DNA of 64,000 bases from an uncultured Synergistales bacterium (GTDB taxonomy: Bacteria > Synergistota > Synergistia > Synergistales > Aminobacteriaceae), in NCBI GenBank assembly GCA_905233565.1, contig CAJOCL010000003.1, forward strand, positions 124,001 through 188,000, written 5' to 3'. Positions 8,670 to 18,800 of the stretch are shown here, piece after piece. Each line of letters starts with the position of its first letter. The stretch's first letter is position 1. A program made the position numbers and the translations under genes. Under the pieces are notes generated by a model. It searched no databases. It saw only the letters and a program-made list of their open reading frames with translations, and was not told the origin of the DNA.

Positions 8670-9971
8670 ATGAGTATATGGTCCGGAGTCTTGGACAGTT
8701 GTCCGGGACTTCTTTGCTGTGTCATAAACATTCACGGGAAATTACTTCACGCAACTCACGGCTACAAGGCTGTAGCTTTTCGATTATTCGGCCATAAGTG
8801 CGAGGAAGGTAAAAATTACCCCCCTATGATTACGGAGCTTGACAGGGGGATACATGAGGCGCTGACCGCTGCATGTCTGGGCGATACGAACGCAATCGAA
8901 TTTTCAGAGAACGGAAAAATATGGGAACTGACGGCATCACCGCTTAAAGTTGATGAGAGCGGAATAGCAGGAGTTGTCATTAAAATTTCGTCTGAATTAC
9001 AGCAGCCGGCAGCAAAAAATGATGATGATAAAAACGGTACACAGACCGTTACGATTCAGAACAGCCCTGAAATTTTGAACTCAATACCTTTCAGGGCAGG
9101 TATTGTTGACTCTCACGGCGTATTTATGGCGGTGAATAAGTTTTTAGCGTCATGCGTGAGGGCTGATTTAGTCGGGCGCAATGTCATAGAACTTGTTGAC
9201 CCTGTTGTCAATTCTGACCTTCTGCACATAATCGTGAAACGTTCAGGCAATGTTGAATGTACAATGCCGGATATTTCAGCCTGCGAAAATTTTTACCCGT
9301 CAGGTCTTGAACCGTATCTCGATGAGGAATTTAACGAGCCTTCAAGAGATACGGAAATCGAAATCGATAACGATGTATTGAGGCGCGTAAAACTTCACGC
9401 AACTCCTTCCGAATGGAACGGAGAAGAAGCCGTAATGCTGACTTTCGAGGACGTTACGGAATTTCAGCGCAATCATGAACAGTTAAGACGATTGCTGACT
9501 GTTGACCGCCATACGGGAATATTGAACAGGCTCGGAATTGAACAGGTTACGGGCCGTCTTCTCAGCGAAAAGATACAGGAATACGGACATTTGAGCATTA
9601 TTCTGATAAGGATAGAGAACTACAGGGAACTTAACGAGGCTTTAGGCTATGTTCCTTCAAACAGGATTTTACGGTCTTTCGTAAGGACAATGCAGAGATT
9701 TCTTTCCGAAGACAAGAAAGAGATGAAATGCGTTATAGGCCGCTGGTATCATGACGAATTTATCATAGCCGCTCAGTGTTCGGGAGCTGCTGCCGTTGTT
9801 GCTGCAAACGAAATTCGCGGAAGATCAAAGAGCGTGAAATTAAGCTGCGGAGTTTCAGATTTGACTGACGGATATGCGAGCGTCAGTGAATTTATCGGGG
9901 CTGCTTACGGGGCAATGGCGGAAGCTGTTAAATCGGGCGGAAGTATCACCGTCCTTGCGGGGCATAAGTGA
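8670..9971 (+). CDS. PAS-PAS-degenerate GGDEF protein
   Basis: A 433-residue cytoplasmic protein without membrane segments. Residues about 8-107 and 132-265 look like two PAS domains; the second ends in the hallmark TFEDVTEFQ. Residues 275-430 follow the GGDEF fold (DRHTGILNRLGIE, LRSFVRTMQRFL). At the active-site position the motif is WYHDEF (359-364) instead of GGDEF. Without the two glycines, cyclic-di-GMP synthesis is unlikely, so it is probably a sensor or binding domain. The stop overlaps the GTG start of rsmA by 4 nt, so the two genes are translationally coupled. The ligand is unknown. Confidence 0.75.
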   Translation: MSIWSGVLDSCPGLLCCVINIHGKLLHATHGYKAVAFRLFGHKCEEGKNYPPMITELDRGIHEALTAACLGDTNAIEFSENGKIWELTASPLKVDESGIAGVVIKISSELQQPAAKNDDDKNGTQTVTIQNSPEILNSIPFRAGIVDSHGVFMAVNKFLASCVRADLVGRNVIELVDPVVNSDLLHIIVKRSGNVECTMPDISACENFYPSGLEPYLDEEFNEPSRDTEIEIDNDVLRRVKLHATPSEWNGEEAVMLTFEDVTEFQRNHEQLRRLLTVDRHTGILNRLGIEQVTGRLLSEKIQEYGHLSIILIRIENYRELNEALGYVPSNRILRSFVRTMQRFLSEDKKEMKCVIGRWYHDEFIIAAQCSGAAAVVAANEIRGRSKSVKLSCGVSDLTDGYASVSEFIGAAYGAMAEAVKSGGSITVLAGHK

Positions 9972-10726
9972 AGGCGTTAAAGCGTTACGGTCAGAATTTC
10001 CTGACTGATAAAAATATATTGTCGTGCATTATAAGACGGGCTGAAATTTCGCATAATGATGTAATTCTCGAAATCGGGCCGGGTCATGGAGTTTTGACGC
10101 GTTCACTTCTTTCTGAAAAAGTAAAATGTCTTCATGCCGTTGAAATTGATGACAGGCTGCGCCCTGAGCTTGAGGAATTAGCTTCTGATAATCCGTCTTT
10201 GAAACTTCACTGGGGCGATGCGGTCAGGTTTGATTATTCGACGCTTCAGCCGTTCCCCAACAAAGTTATAGCAAATATTCCGTATAACATAACAACGCCG
10301 TTAATCTGGGAGCTGCTTAAATTTTCAGGTCATGGCCTTACGTATCATTTATACATGTTACAGAAAGAGGCCGCAATGAGGATTACTGCACCGCCCGACA
10401 CAAAAGAGCGTTATCCTCTGGGCGTTACTGTTCAGGCAATGGGGAGGGCTTCAATCGTCCGGAATGTTTCGCGTGAATGTTTCAGGCCGGTACCTGAAGT
10501 TGATTCGGCATTAACTGAAATAATAACAGATAAAAATTTTGAGTTGATGAACGATTCTTTATGGAGCGATATTCTGCACAGGGGATTTTTTCACAGGCGC
10601 AAGACGCTTGCAAATAACCTGAAGGGTTTTGCTGACGTTTTGGAATACGGGAAAATGAGGGCTGAAGACCTCAGCTGTTCTGAGTGGCTGGAGATTTATA
10701 ATAATGCAAGAAAGTTCCTCCGTTAA
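9968..10726 (+). CDS. rsmA: 16S rRNA dimethyladenosine transferase
   Basis: SAM-dependent methyltransferase (KsgA) that dimethylates two adjacent adenosines near the 3' end of 16S rRNA during 30S assembly. The protein has 252 residues. N-terminal RYGQNFL and motif I EIGPGHGVLT bind substrate and SAM. NIPYNITTPL is the catalytic motif IV. The C-terminal FFHRRKTLANNLKG matches the rRNA-binding part. The GTG start at 9968 overlaps the upstream stop codon (GTGA arrangement). It is slightly shorter than the usual 265-275 residues because of a compact C-terminus. Confidence 0.95.
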   Translation: MKALKRYGQNFLTDKNILSCIIRRAEISHNDVILEIGPGHGVLTRSLLSEKVKCLHAVEIDDRLRPELEELASDNPSLKLHWGDAVRFDYSTLQPFPNKVIANIPYNITTPLIWELLKFSGHGLTYHLYMLQKEAAMRITAPPDTKERYPLGVTVQAMGRASIVRNVSRECFRPVPEVDSALTEIITDKNFELMNDSLWSDILHRGFFHRRKTLANNLKGFADVLEYGKMRAEDLSCSEWLEIYNNARKFLR

Positions 10727-10748
10727 TGTCCTGCATTTCACGGAGGAA
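10715..10748. repeat. Inverted repeat at the rsmA stop
   Basis: TTCCTCCGT and ACGGAGGAA form a perfect 9-bp stem with a 16-nt loop that spans the rsmA stop codon. On the plus strand it is followed by A residues, not T. On the minus strand it is followed by only a weak T-rich stretch. It may stabilise or end transcripts, but it does not look like a standard terminator. Confidence 0.5.
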
Positions 10749-10769
10749 AAAAATTAATCCGTCAGACAT

Positions 10770-11981
10770 TTATTTTTCAGGGTCGGGCATCACTTCAACT
10801 TCTTTATTCTCGTCATCATCAACGCCGTATTCCTCAGGCTCTTGAATAATGATAGTCTCTGCTTCATCGTCATCGGATGCGTTGTGAATTTTCGTACTGT
10901 CCGTTAATGTTCCGTCAAAATCTGAGCCGTCAAAAACTTCATCATCATCAAGCTCATCAGGGAGCGTTATTTCTGGTTCAATTACTTCCGCCGGTTCAGA
11001 TTCGTTTACGTCCTCTATATCCTTAAAATTCATAGCTTCGCCGTCAGTTTCAACGTCATCTTCAACGTCAACGTCATCAATGGCAGGCAGTTCCTCCTGA
11101 AGTTCTTCAGGTTCACCGATTTCTGATGTAATTATTTCCTGTTCCTGTTCCTGTTCATGTTCATGAGCTTCCTGAATACTTTCGTCCAGCTTCTCTTCCA
11201 TTTCCCTGAATGCCTCTGCAAGTTCAGGGTCAGGCGTTTCCTGCGGTTCAGGAAGAAGGTTAAAATCCTCACTTAACGGAACTTCCTGCTCTTGTTCCTG
11301 TTCGTCATGTGTTTCGGGAACTTCAGCAATATCGGGCAGATCCGGCAAATCTTCGTGTTCCGGCTCAGTCATCTTCTCTTCCTGAAGGTCAGAAATCTCA
11401 GAAATTTCTGCTGCTTCAGGCACTTCGGGTACTGCTTCGGGTTCTTCGAGTTCTTCAGCTTCCATAATTTCGGGTTCATTTTCGGGCTCAGGCACTGCGA
11501 TAACATTCGAGTCTTCTTCGCTGACCGATGAAAGTGTTACGGTCTCATCAGCCGGGAGGTCTTGAAATTCTTTGCCGTTTTGGATGACAGGAATAAATAC
11601 GGCGATTATCTTCGTGTTCTTTCTGTCTTTTGCCGCGTCATTAATCGCTTTCATGACTTCATTGTAAAGCCATGAGTGCCGGCCGTCATTTGACTTTATG
11701 ACCTCGACAGCCTCAACCTGCGGCTCTGTTTCAGGGATTGCGGCTTCCGTTATCTCTAATTGAGGTTCAGGCTTAGGCTCGGACTTCCCGTTAAGAAAGC
11801 GATCCGCTGAAAATCTCCCGCTCCCTGCATCGGGCTGTGCGGTCAGCCTCCTTCTTACAGCTTCTTCAAGGCTTATGCGGTCTGGGCGTTCTGAGGGTTC
11901 TTCACCCTGTTCCCTGCGCCATTCTGCCTCGTGGCGTTCAATCACTGAGTGTATGTTCTCAAGTCCCCTAAATATCCGCAT
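10770..11981 (-). CDS. Highly acidic protein partnered with ParA
   Basis: A 403-residue protein I cannot place in a family. Residues 1-60 are charged and helical (HEAEWRREQGEEP, LEEAVRRRL). A short conserved-looking segment, DGRHSWLYNEVMKAIND and KIIAVFIPVIQNG, lies near residues 98-137. The rest, over 250 residues, is extremely rich in Glu, Asp and Pro and is probably disordered, with runs such as EHEQEQEQE. Its start overlaps the 3' end of parA by 14 nt, so it is translated with parA and is likely its partner. There is no ParB-like HTH. A DNA-mimic or scaffold role is speculation. Confidence 0.7.
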   Translation of the reverse strand: MRIFRGLENIHSVIERHEAEWRREQGEEPSERPDRISLEEAVRRRLTAQPDAGSGRFSADRFLNGKSEPKPEPQLEITEAAIPETEPQVEAVEVIKSNDGRHSWLYNEVMKAINDAAKDRKNTKIIAVFIPVIQNGKEFQDLPADETVTLSSVSEEDSNVIAVPEPENEPEIMEAEELEEPEAVPEVPEAAEISEISDLQEEKMTEPEHEDLPDLPDIAEVPETHDEQEQEQEVPLSEDFNLLPEPQETPDPELAEAFREMEEKLDESIQEAHEHEQEQEQEIITSEIGEPEELQEELPAIDDVDVEDDVETDGEAMNFKDIEDVNESEPAEVIEPEITLPDELDDDEVFDGSDFDGTLTDSTKIHNASDDDEAETIIIQEPEEYGVDDDENKEVEVMPDPEK

Positions 11982-12657
11982 CTTCCGAACCTTCTTCTTT
12001 TCTGTCTGTCCAGACCTCGTTAATGTCAGTTACGCCATTATTTAACTTGTCAACTGCCTTTATGAGTTTTTCGTAAAGTCTTTCATAAGGCTGCCTTGAA
12101 CGCGCAATCAGACCGGTTGACCAGACGCGCCCTGATGTTATGTTGTAAGGTATGAGCTTATGAAGGGGCAGATCTTCGGCAACAGGGTAATCACGTTCGG
12201 AAATGAGCTGATTTGCTATTTTCGTCATCACTGAGCTGTCATAGCCGACTTTTACGAGGGGTAACTGTGCTTTTTCCTTTTCAGATTTCTTTGCCGTTGA
12301 GTACATTATTCCCAAGTTCGAGAGCGAAAAGAAATCCGGCCTTACGGGAACTACGACAATATCAGCAAAATCAATTGCGAATTTCGAGTCATCGCCCAGA
12401 TTTGGGGGGCAGTCTATAACTATCCATTCTTCCGGCGAATCAGCATCTGATTCTTCAAGTGTATGCTTTACGCGCAGTGAATTGCGGAAGTAATTTTTCA
12501 TGAAACCGAGAGCATCCGAAAAGTTCCGCGAGGGGTCAAGGTCTACAGCCAGAACTCTGTTATGCCTCACTAATGCTATTTCTGCAAGTATTACCGCTAT
12601 GGTTGTCTTTCCTACTCCGCCTTTGCGGTTCAGAACTGCCACTGCAATTTTAGACAT
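11968..12657 (-). CDS. ParA-family ATPase
   Basis: A deviant Walker-type ATPase that positions a cargo such as DNA or protein complexes. The protein has 229 residues. The Walker A motif KGGVGKTT has the signature first Lys. Walker A' is DLDPSRN, where DxDPQ is more usual. Walker B is VIDCPP. The C-terminus is acidic and overlaps the next gene. No parB or parS is seen nearby, so this is not the chromosome partition locus in this window. The adjacent acidic protein is the natural candidate partner. It is in a minus-strand run after an EamA transporter gene. Confidence 0.85.
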   Translation of the reverse strand: MSKIAVAVLNRKGGVGKTTIAVILAEIALVRHNRVLAVDLDPSRNFSDALGFMKNYFRNSLRVKHTLEESDADSPEEWIVIDCPPNLGDDSKFAIDFADIVVVPVRPDFFSLSNLGIMYSTAKKSEKEKAQLPLVKVGYDSSVMTKIANQLISERDYPVAEDLPLHKLIPYNITSGRVWSTGLIARSRQPYERLYEKLIKAVDKLNNGVTDINEVWTDRKEEGSEDADI

Positions 12658-12681
12658 TCTTTTATCACCTGTAAGTTAAAA

Positions 12682-13539
12682 TTATTTTTCTTTTGCCATT
12701 ATGATAATTGAAATTAACACAACTGCAACCCCTATAAGATTTGCAGCTCCGATACTTTCATTATATATCATTGTTCCTATAAGCACCGCCGTAACCGGTT
12801 CAACTGATGCTATTACAGGGACTTTTGACGTGTCATGTATCACCTTCAGGGCGTTATAATACACCAGATATGCAAGTGCCGTAGGAATAAGCCCGTAAAG
12901 GAAGCCCAAGCCCATAATCCTTGCATCACTGAAAGCAAAGTTTACATCAGGTTTCATGAAAATTACAAGGAAGATAAACGCGAAAAAATAACTGTATACG
13001 CTTACCGTTATGCTGTCAGCCCTTTCACCCGCAAGCCTCCCGAACACCGCCGCCATTCCATAGCCGAAGCCTGAGCCGAGACCGGCAAGTATACCCGTTA
13101 AAGATATATTGCTGCCTGAAAAATCACCGCCGGTTACGGTTAAAATACAGCCCGTTATATTTAAGGCTAACGCAAATATTTTCAGTGCCGTAAATCTCTC
13201 ATGAAATATAAGCCTTGATGCGGCTGCCGTGAAAATCGGAGCCGTATACATCAGGACGCAGGCTATACCCATTCCGTTAATTTTTATTGATGACGTGTAA
13301 AATATATTGAAAAGGCCGTTGCAGATAATACCGAGAAGAGCGCAGAATAATACCGTCCTGAAATCATGAATTATTATTTTACGGCCATGTCTGAACAGCG
13401 CAAAGACAAGCATAATCACGAAAGCCGAGAACATTCTAAGAAAACTGGTTAAAGCACCGTCAGCACCCAGTGAAGCCAAGCCCTTTACGAATATGCCGAT
13501 AAATCCCCAGAGTATTCCGGCCGTAAAAATCTGTATCAT
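12682..13539 (-). CDS. EamA/DMT-family transporter
   Basis: A ten-helix inner-membrane carrier of the drug/metabolite transporter superfamily, 285 residues. The two EamA repeats are visible: the first starts ILWGFIGIFVKGL, the second near ISLTGILAGLGSGFGYGMAAVFGRL. The conserved ending ASVEPVTAVLIGTMIYNES is present. The N-terminus is short, but the gene begins 5 nt after the trpF stop, so little room exists upstream. Substrates in this family are usually amino acids or other metabolites and cannot be assigned here. Confidence 0.85.
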   Translation of the reverse strand: MIQIFTAGILWGFIGIFVKGLASLGADGALTSFLRMFSAFVIMLVFALFRHGRKIIIHDFRTVLFCALLGIICNGLFNIFYTSSIKINGMGIACVLMYTAPIFTAAASRLIFHERFTALKIFALALNITGCILTVTGGDFSGSNISLTGILAGLGSGFGYGMAAVFGRLAGERADSITVSVYSYFFAFIFLVIFMKPDVNFAFSDARIMGLGFLYGLIPTALAYLVYYNALKVIHDTSKVPVIASVEPVTAVLIGTMIYNESIGAANLIGVAVVLISIIIMAKEK

Positions 13540-13544
13540 CTTTT

Positions 13545-14168
13545 TTATCTTACGCCTGATTTTTTGAAACTCTTAACGCCCAGAATGAATTTCATTACTT
13601 TCCGGAAGTCCTTCATTCTGTTCGCTTCAAGTCCTGAACTTGCATTCAGCGCATACGGCTGCGGTTCAAGTTCAAGAGCTTTCTGCATGTTTTCGGGGTT
13701 CAGGCCGCCTGAAAGAAAGAATTTACGCCTTACACGTCCGAGCAGTGACCAGTCAAAAGTCTTTCCGTCCCCTGAATTTCCGCCGTCAAGCATGACATAA
13801 TCAGCCGTTGAATACATGGCCTTTTCAGCGTCAATAGGCTTTGAAATCTTGTAGACTTTCATTATCGGGCAGCGTATATATTCGCGCAAAGCAGCAACAT
13901 ATTCGCCCGTTTCGTCGCCGTGAAGCTGTACCATATTGAGGCCGGCAGTTTCAACACAAAGAGCAACACTCTTTAATGATTCGTTGGCAAAAACCCCGAC
14001 TGATTTTATGCCGTCACGTAATTTCGAGCGCAGATAACCGGCATGTTCGGGAGCGATAAAATGACGGCTCTTTTTAACGAACACAAAGCCGACATAATCA
14101 GGGACTAACTCGTTCATTATTCCTATTTCTGCTTCATGACATATACCGCAGATTTTCACTTTTACCAT
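13545..14168 (-). CDS. trpF: Phosphoribosylanthranilate isomerase
   Basis: A TIM-barrel enzyme that converts phosphoribosylanthranilate to CdRP in tryptophan synthesis. The protein has 207 residues. The N-terminal KICGI carries the catalytic Cys. QLHGDE and LDGGNSGDGKTFDW (with the catalytic Asp) follow. SGGLNPEN binds phosphate. Near the end the usual DVSSGVE reads NASSGLE, replacing a conserved Asp by Asn. No other trp gene is present in the window; the neighbours are an antiporter and an EamA carrier. The assignment rests on several motifs, but activity could be altered. Confidence 0.88.
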   Translation of the reverse strand: MVKVKICGICHEAEIGIMNELVPDYVGFVFVKKSRHFIAPEHAGYLRSKLRDGIKSVGVFANESLKSVALCVETAGLNMVQLHGDETGEYVAALREYIRCPIMKVYKISKPIDAEKAMYSTADYVMLDGGNSGDGKTFDWSLLGRVRRKFFLSGGLNPENMQKALELEPQPYALNASSGLEANRMKDFRKVMKFILGVKSFKKSGVR

Positions 14169-14187
14169 TTTTAATATTGCCTCAATG

Positions 14188-14225
14188 AATAAAATAAAAG
14201 CAGAGCCGTAAAAATTAAGCCCTGC
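14188..14225 (-). terminator. Intrinsic terminator after nhaC-type gene
   Basis: Read on the minus strand, GCAGGGC and GCTCTGC pair with one wobble. A T-rich run, TTTTATTTTATT, follows. It lies between the antiporter stop and the trpF start, so trpF probably has its own promoter. Confidence 0.7.
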
Positions 14226-14257
14226 TAAGATTATATCAGGTTAGATTTTGTCCTGCG

Positions 14258-15718
14258 TTATTCTTTCGCTTTAATCAGTTCGACTTCAGGTTCAGAAGGA
14301 AGCCTGAACAACGGTATAAACCTGTCAAGCCCCGTAACAGTCAAAATAAGCATTGAAAGAACGGCGATCCAAGCTAGATAATTGTGCATGATAATATCAG
14401 CTATTGTTATTGTGCTTTCATCTATAGGGTAAACAGCATAGGCAATGCCTACGAAAAACGCTAGGTAAACGTGCCACGGGATTAACTGGGAGCCGAATAC
14501 GCCCATAGCGTCAGCAAATGTAGCGTTTCTCAGCGCAAGTTTATACATGGCCTTCGGGCTGCCTTTAACGTTTCTTTCAGTCAGGTCTTTGATTATCGGG
14601 CTTATTGTTACGATTTGAGCCATCTCGTCAGCGAGTGCAGCGTTACCGATGAGGCATAATAAACCGTTAGCAAACATCAGCTGTTTTACGCTGCGTACAC
14701 ACTTCATTACAACAACGGCTATTGCATCAAAAGCATTCATACGCCTCATTACTCCTCCGAATGCTCCGATCCACATCATCATTACGATAACCCAGCTTCC
14801 TGCATCGGCAAAACTTGACTGTACCATTTCAAGAAATTTCATAATGTCCGTAACGGTTCCTGCAAAGTAACCGCAGATTAATGAGCATAAAATACCTGTA
14901 CCCAAGCAGACTAAAGTATTAGTTCCCATTCCTGCGAGAACAAGAACGGCCACTAACGGCAGAACCATGTACCATGACAAACCGCCGGCCTGTACCTGCT
15001 TCAATAACGTAACGGCAGCAGCCCTCTTTTCAGCAAGTGCTGTCCATACTGATTCCGGAATCTGTCCGATTGCATCACTGGCTTTGCCGACCGTGTCGGG
15101 AAGTCCCATGCTGACGGCCGCAAAGTAAAACGCTGCAGCAGCACACGCAAGGCACAGGAACGACCATACACCCTGATGACGTACCCTGTCTGTTATGACT
15201 ACACCCTGAAGGCTTGAGCTTACGACCGTGGTATCAGAAATTAAGCCGATGTTATCGCCGAAACATGAGCCCCCTGCGATTGCCGAGACTGTCAGAACTA
15301 TACTTCCTCCGACAATGTGATTGAGCCATAAGAATATCGGCGCACATGCCGCGAAAGTTCCCCATGAAGTCCCCGTAGCGATTGAAAGTATGGCCGTAAC
15401 CAATAAAGCTACCACTGCGACAAGTTTTGCCGTAAGTCCCAGTGATAATGCAATAGTGATGATCTCAGCGGCTACTCCCGTCTCCATGAAACACGTAGCA
15501 ACAGCATAAGCCATCTGCAAAATCAAAAATACTACAAGAACATGCTTTAAGTTTTCTATTGCTGCATCCATGAGATCGTTGAAGCGGACGTGCGCGAAGA
15601 TCATTCCGACTAATATCGCATAGACCATCGCAAGCGGGGCGGCGAGGAGAATATCAAGCCCCAGCCTCATCAGTATGCCCAAGACAAGTACGGGGCTTAA
15701 CTTAATTAACGCTAACAT
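14258..15718 (-). CDS. NhaC-family Na+/H+ antiporter
   Basis: A 486-residue polytopic inner-membrane protein. Family hallmarks are SIATGTSWGTFAACAPI and GGSCFGDNIGLISDTTV, followed by DRVRHQ. These match the NhaC/MleN-type ion-transporter fold. Members exchange Na+ for H+, and some couple malate/lactate exchange. Conserved Asp residues (FGDN, ISDT) probably bind the cation. The gene is monocistronic, with a terminator after it and the fliD terminator before it. The exact substrate pair is not predictable. Confidence 0.88.
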   Translation of the reverse strand: MLALIKLSPVLVLGILMRLGLDILLAAPLAMVYAILVGMIFAHVRFNDLMDAAIENLKHVLVVFLILQMAYAVATCFMETGVAAEIITIALSLGLTAKLVAVVALLVTAILSIATGTSWGTFAACAPIFLWLNHIVGGSIVLTVSAIAGGSCFGDNIGLISDTTVVSSSLQGVVITDRVRHQGVWSFLCLACAAAAFYFAAVSMGLPDTVGKASDAIGQIPESVWTALAEKRAAAVTLLKQVQAGGLSWYMVLPLVAVLVLAGMGTNTLVCLGTGILCSLICGYFAGTVTDIMKFLEMVQSSFADAGSWVIVMMMWIGAFGGVMRRMNAFDAIAVVVMKCVRSVKQLMFANGLLCLIGNAALADEMAQIVTISPIIKDLTERNVKGSPKAMYKLALRNATFADAMGVFGSQLIPWHVYLAFFVGIAYAVYPIDESTITIADIIMHNYLAWIAVLSMLILTVTGLDRFIPLFRLPSEPEVELIKAKE

Positions 15719-15801
15719 TTTGAAATTGTGCCTCCTGTAATCTGTAATAAAAAAAATTAAGTACAGAAATTTTCAGTTAATTTTACCAGAATTTTTATCA
15801 C

Positions 15802-15832
15802 AAAAAAACAGACCCCGTTAAAAAAGGGTCTG
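15802..15832 (-). terminator. Intrinsic terminator of fliD
   Basis: On the minus strand CAGACCC pairs with GGGTCTG across a 10-nt loop and is followed by seven T residues. It lies about 20 nt after the fliD stop. Confidence 0.85.
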
Positions 15833-15853
15833 CAAAAAATCTCAAAGTGCGTT

Positions 15854-18800
15854 TTATGAGCCTGATGAAGAGTTATTATTACCGCCCATACCGTTGAGCT
15901 GATTCAGTATTGCCGCGATCGAACTTGCCTGCTGATTCAATCTTGCGAGGCTCGTTTCAGTGTTTGCGTATCTTGTTCTCAGGCTCTCTTCCATTCTGTC
16001 CAGTCTTTCCTGATATTTTTCAAGATATTCATTAATATCATCAACCTGAGACTGTATGTTATTGATTTCACGCGTCAATGTTCCCGGAGTTTCGCCGGAA
16101 GCAGAACTGTTTAACATTCCTCTTGTCCATGTGCTGAACTGTTCAACGAATTTCAGCATTAACGTCTGAACTTCATCGGGGTTGTTTTCAAGAGCCTCCA
16201 TGAACTCGCCGGAATTAAATACAAGTTCTCCGCTCTTTCCGTAATCCTCAGATGTTGACTCAATGCCTATCTGATACAGGCCCTTATATGTGTAATTCAT
16301 TTTCAGGGCATTCATGGCCGCAGTTCCTGACATTGTGATCTCTTCATTTGAGCTTGAAGTTATGACTAACTTGTCATTCTCAACGCTGGCCTTGAGCAAT
16401 GCTGTCGGCAGTTTGTTGCCGTTGTCGTCGTAATAAATGTCGTTCATTGCTCCGCCCTTTGTGTCATCGCTTATCTTTTTAACGATCGTTTCAAGAGTAT
16501 CTGTCGGATCAATCGTAACATCAACATACTTTGTCCCTATACGGAGCCTTAAAGTTGACGATGTTTTGAGGCCGTTGAATCCCATTGTCCCGTAAACTTC
16601 CTCTGAACTTTTACGCTGAGTGAATGAAAATGTGAAGTTCTGGGACGTTATATTACGCATCTGGCTTTTAGTCTGACGTAAAAGCGAATTTCCGTGAAGC
16701 AGTCCCCACCTCATTCTGAAGTCATCGCTGTCAACCGTCGCTTTTGTGTCTTTATCGACCTGGTTCTCAGTCATTCGGGTATTCATCCAGGTCATGAGGT
16801 CATTATAATTGTCAACGAAAGTTTGAATCGATTCGACAGCCTTTTCAGCGTCATGCGAAATATCGAGAGAAACCTCGCCTACTCCTTTAAGGTGCAGCGT
16901 TATGCCCTCCATGCCTTTAATCTCGTTGTTGTAGTCAGCCCCTATATCATTTGAAGCGGGCGTTATTGTCTGACCGTCGATTACAAGTTCAGCGTTCTGT
17001 GCTGCCGTAACATCATCGTTAAGGCCGAGAAGGTCAACTAATCCGTCGCCGTCATCAGTTAGTGTGTAAACGTTAGCGTCATAATCATATGTAACGGTCA
17101 ATTCTTCGTTAAGCGAGGGCAGGTCAGTTCTTGATGTCAGAGTAGGAGTTACCCATTTGAAATTAAACGTTCCGCTTGTTGTCGGAGTGATGTCAATTCC
17201 GTAAGTACCTTTGATTACGGTTCTCCCGTCGCCCACACCGCTATCAGGGGCATCGAGCTTGTATGAATGTCCGTCGCCGTACTGAACGCTTATTGAACCT
17301 GTTGCAGTGGTCATTCCGTAATCGGCCATGTTAAGGGAAGCGTTTGAATCTCGTGTACCCGTGTAAGTTGTAGTGTTTCCGTTATCGTCAGTGTGATTAA
17401 TCGTGTACGTTGAGCCGGGATTAGGGTAATACCATTCCGTACCGCCGTCAGAGCCGCTTATCCATTCTATTTGTGCCTTGCTGTCGCTGTCCTTTGTTAT
17501 GTTGAAGTCAACACCCTCATAGAATGTCTTTGAACCCTGAGTAATAGTTGTAGTTCCTCCGCTTAAATCTGAATATGCGGGAGTTCCTGTGATTGAATCT
17601 GTTGCCGAACGTTTTACGCCCTTTGTTGTGAGAGCTTCGCCTGAACCTCCTGTGAATGTCAGAGTAAACGGACTCGTTGGAGTTGCTCCGCCGGAAATCC
17701 ATTCGATAAGCGGTGAATATTCGCCTGATTTGCTGTCTGCCGTACCGCTGCTGTTTTCTATAATACGGTAATCTTTGCCGTATTCATAAGTTTTAGTGCC
17801 GTCAGTGAGCTTGAAATACGGAGAGAGAGAGCTGTCAATCTTTGACTGTTCTTCCTGCGATATATTTGCGTATGTGCATATCTGCTTATAGCTCAACTTG
17901 TTACCGCCTATATTGCCGTAGCCTTCGGCTGTTTCAAACTCTGCTGCCTGAGTTGTTGTGCCTGCGGTGTATGTTCCTGTAAGCTCGTAAGGGTCAAACG
18001 CCTTATATGTCAGAGTGTAAGCGCCTGCCGGGTGTTTCGGGGCTGTGGCTGTACTGTTCCAAGTTATCGCACCTGTTGTCGAGTCAAGCGTGTAATCAGT
18101 TCCAGCAGTGTAAGCATTGCCGTCAATGTCAGTTATTGAGAGTTTTGAGTAATTTGACGGGATAAAGCCTATTGCGTCCTCAACGGTCTCAGATGAAATT
18201 ACGGTGCGTGAAACTGAATTGTTGTATGTCAGGGTGAGACCTGATTTCGGCATTGAGGTTGAAGAGTCCCTATTAGTTAAAGCGGAAGGCCAGTTGTATC
18301 CTTCTTTCGCACTGACTACGGTTAAATATTTAGCTCCTGCACCGGTAGTTGAATACCGTACAGCGTAATCCTTGCCGTATTCATAAGTGTTGCCGTTGCT
18401 ATCGGTGAGTGTGAATGCCGCTTTGCCTTCATTTTCGTCAACATATGTATAACTGCCGTCCGTGAATGTCTTAGTTCCCAAGCCGTTGATTGATATAGGA
18501 CTTGCAATCGTGTTAATACCGTTGCTGTTGAGTGTGGGGACAGTCATGGATACTGAAGGATTACTGCTGAAAGTGTAATTTGCCGTATATGCTGCAGGGG
18601 TATCGCTGTTCTGATTGAGCCACGTTATTGTCCCTGACTTGTCAATGACGTAATCTTTGCCGTAAGTGTAAGTTTTCGAGCCGCTTGTTATGGTTATTGC
18701 CGAAGAGTAATCGGAACTATTCACGGTTGTACCGCTGAGGACGTGAGCGAGTGTTTTGTCGGCGTCGGAGGAATTAACATCTCCTGAGTCTGTTTTTGTG

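Noticed and set aside
10770-12657. Reading parA and the acidic gene as the chromosome origin parAB locus.
   Set aside because: There is no ParB, no parS-like palindrome and no origin-type neighbours such as gidA/rsmG next to it.
16694-16954. Open frames on the plus strand within fliD (also 17589-17771).
   Set aside because: They sit in a gene supported by domains, promoter and terminator, and show no start signals of their own.
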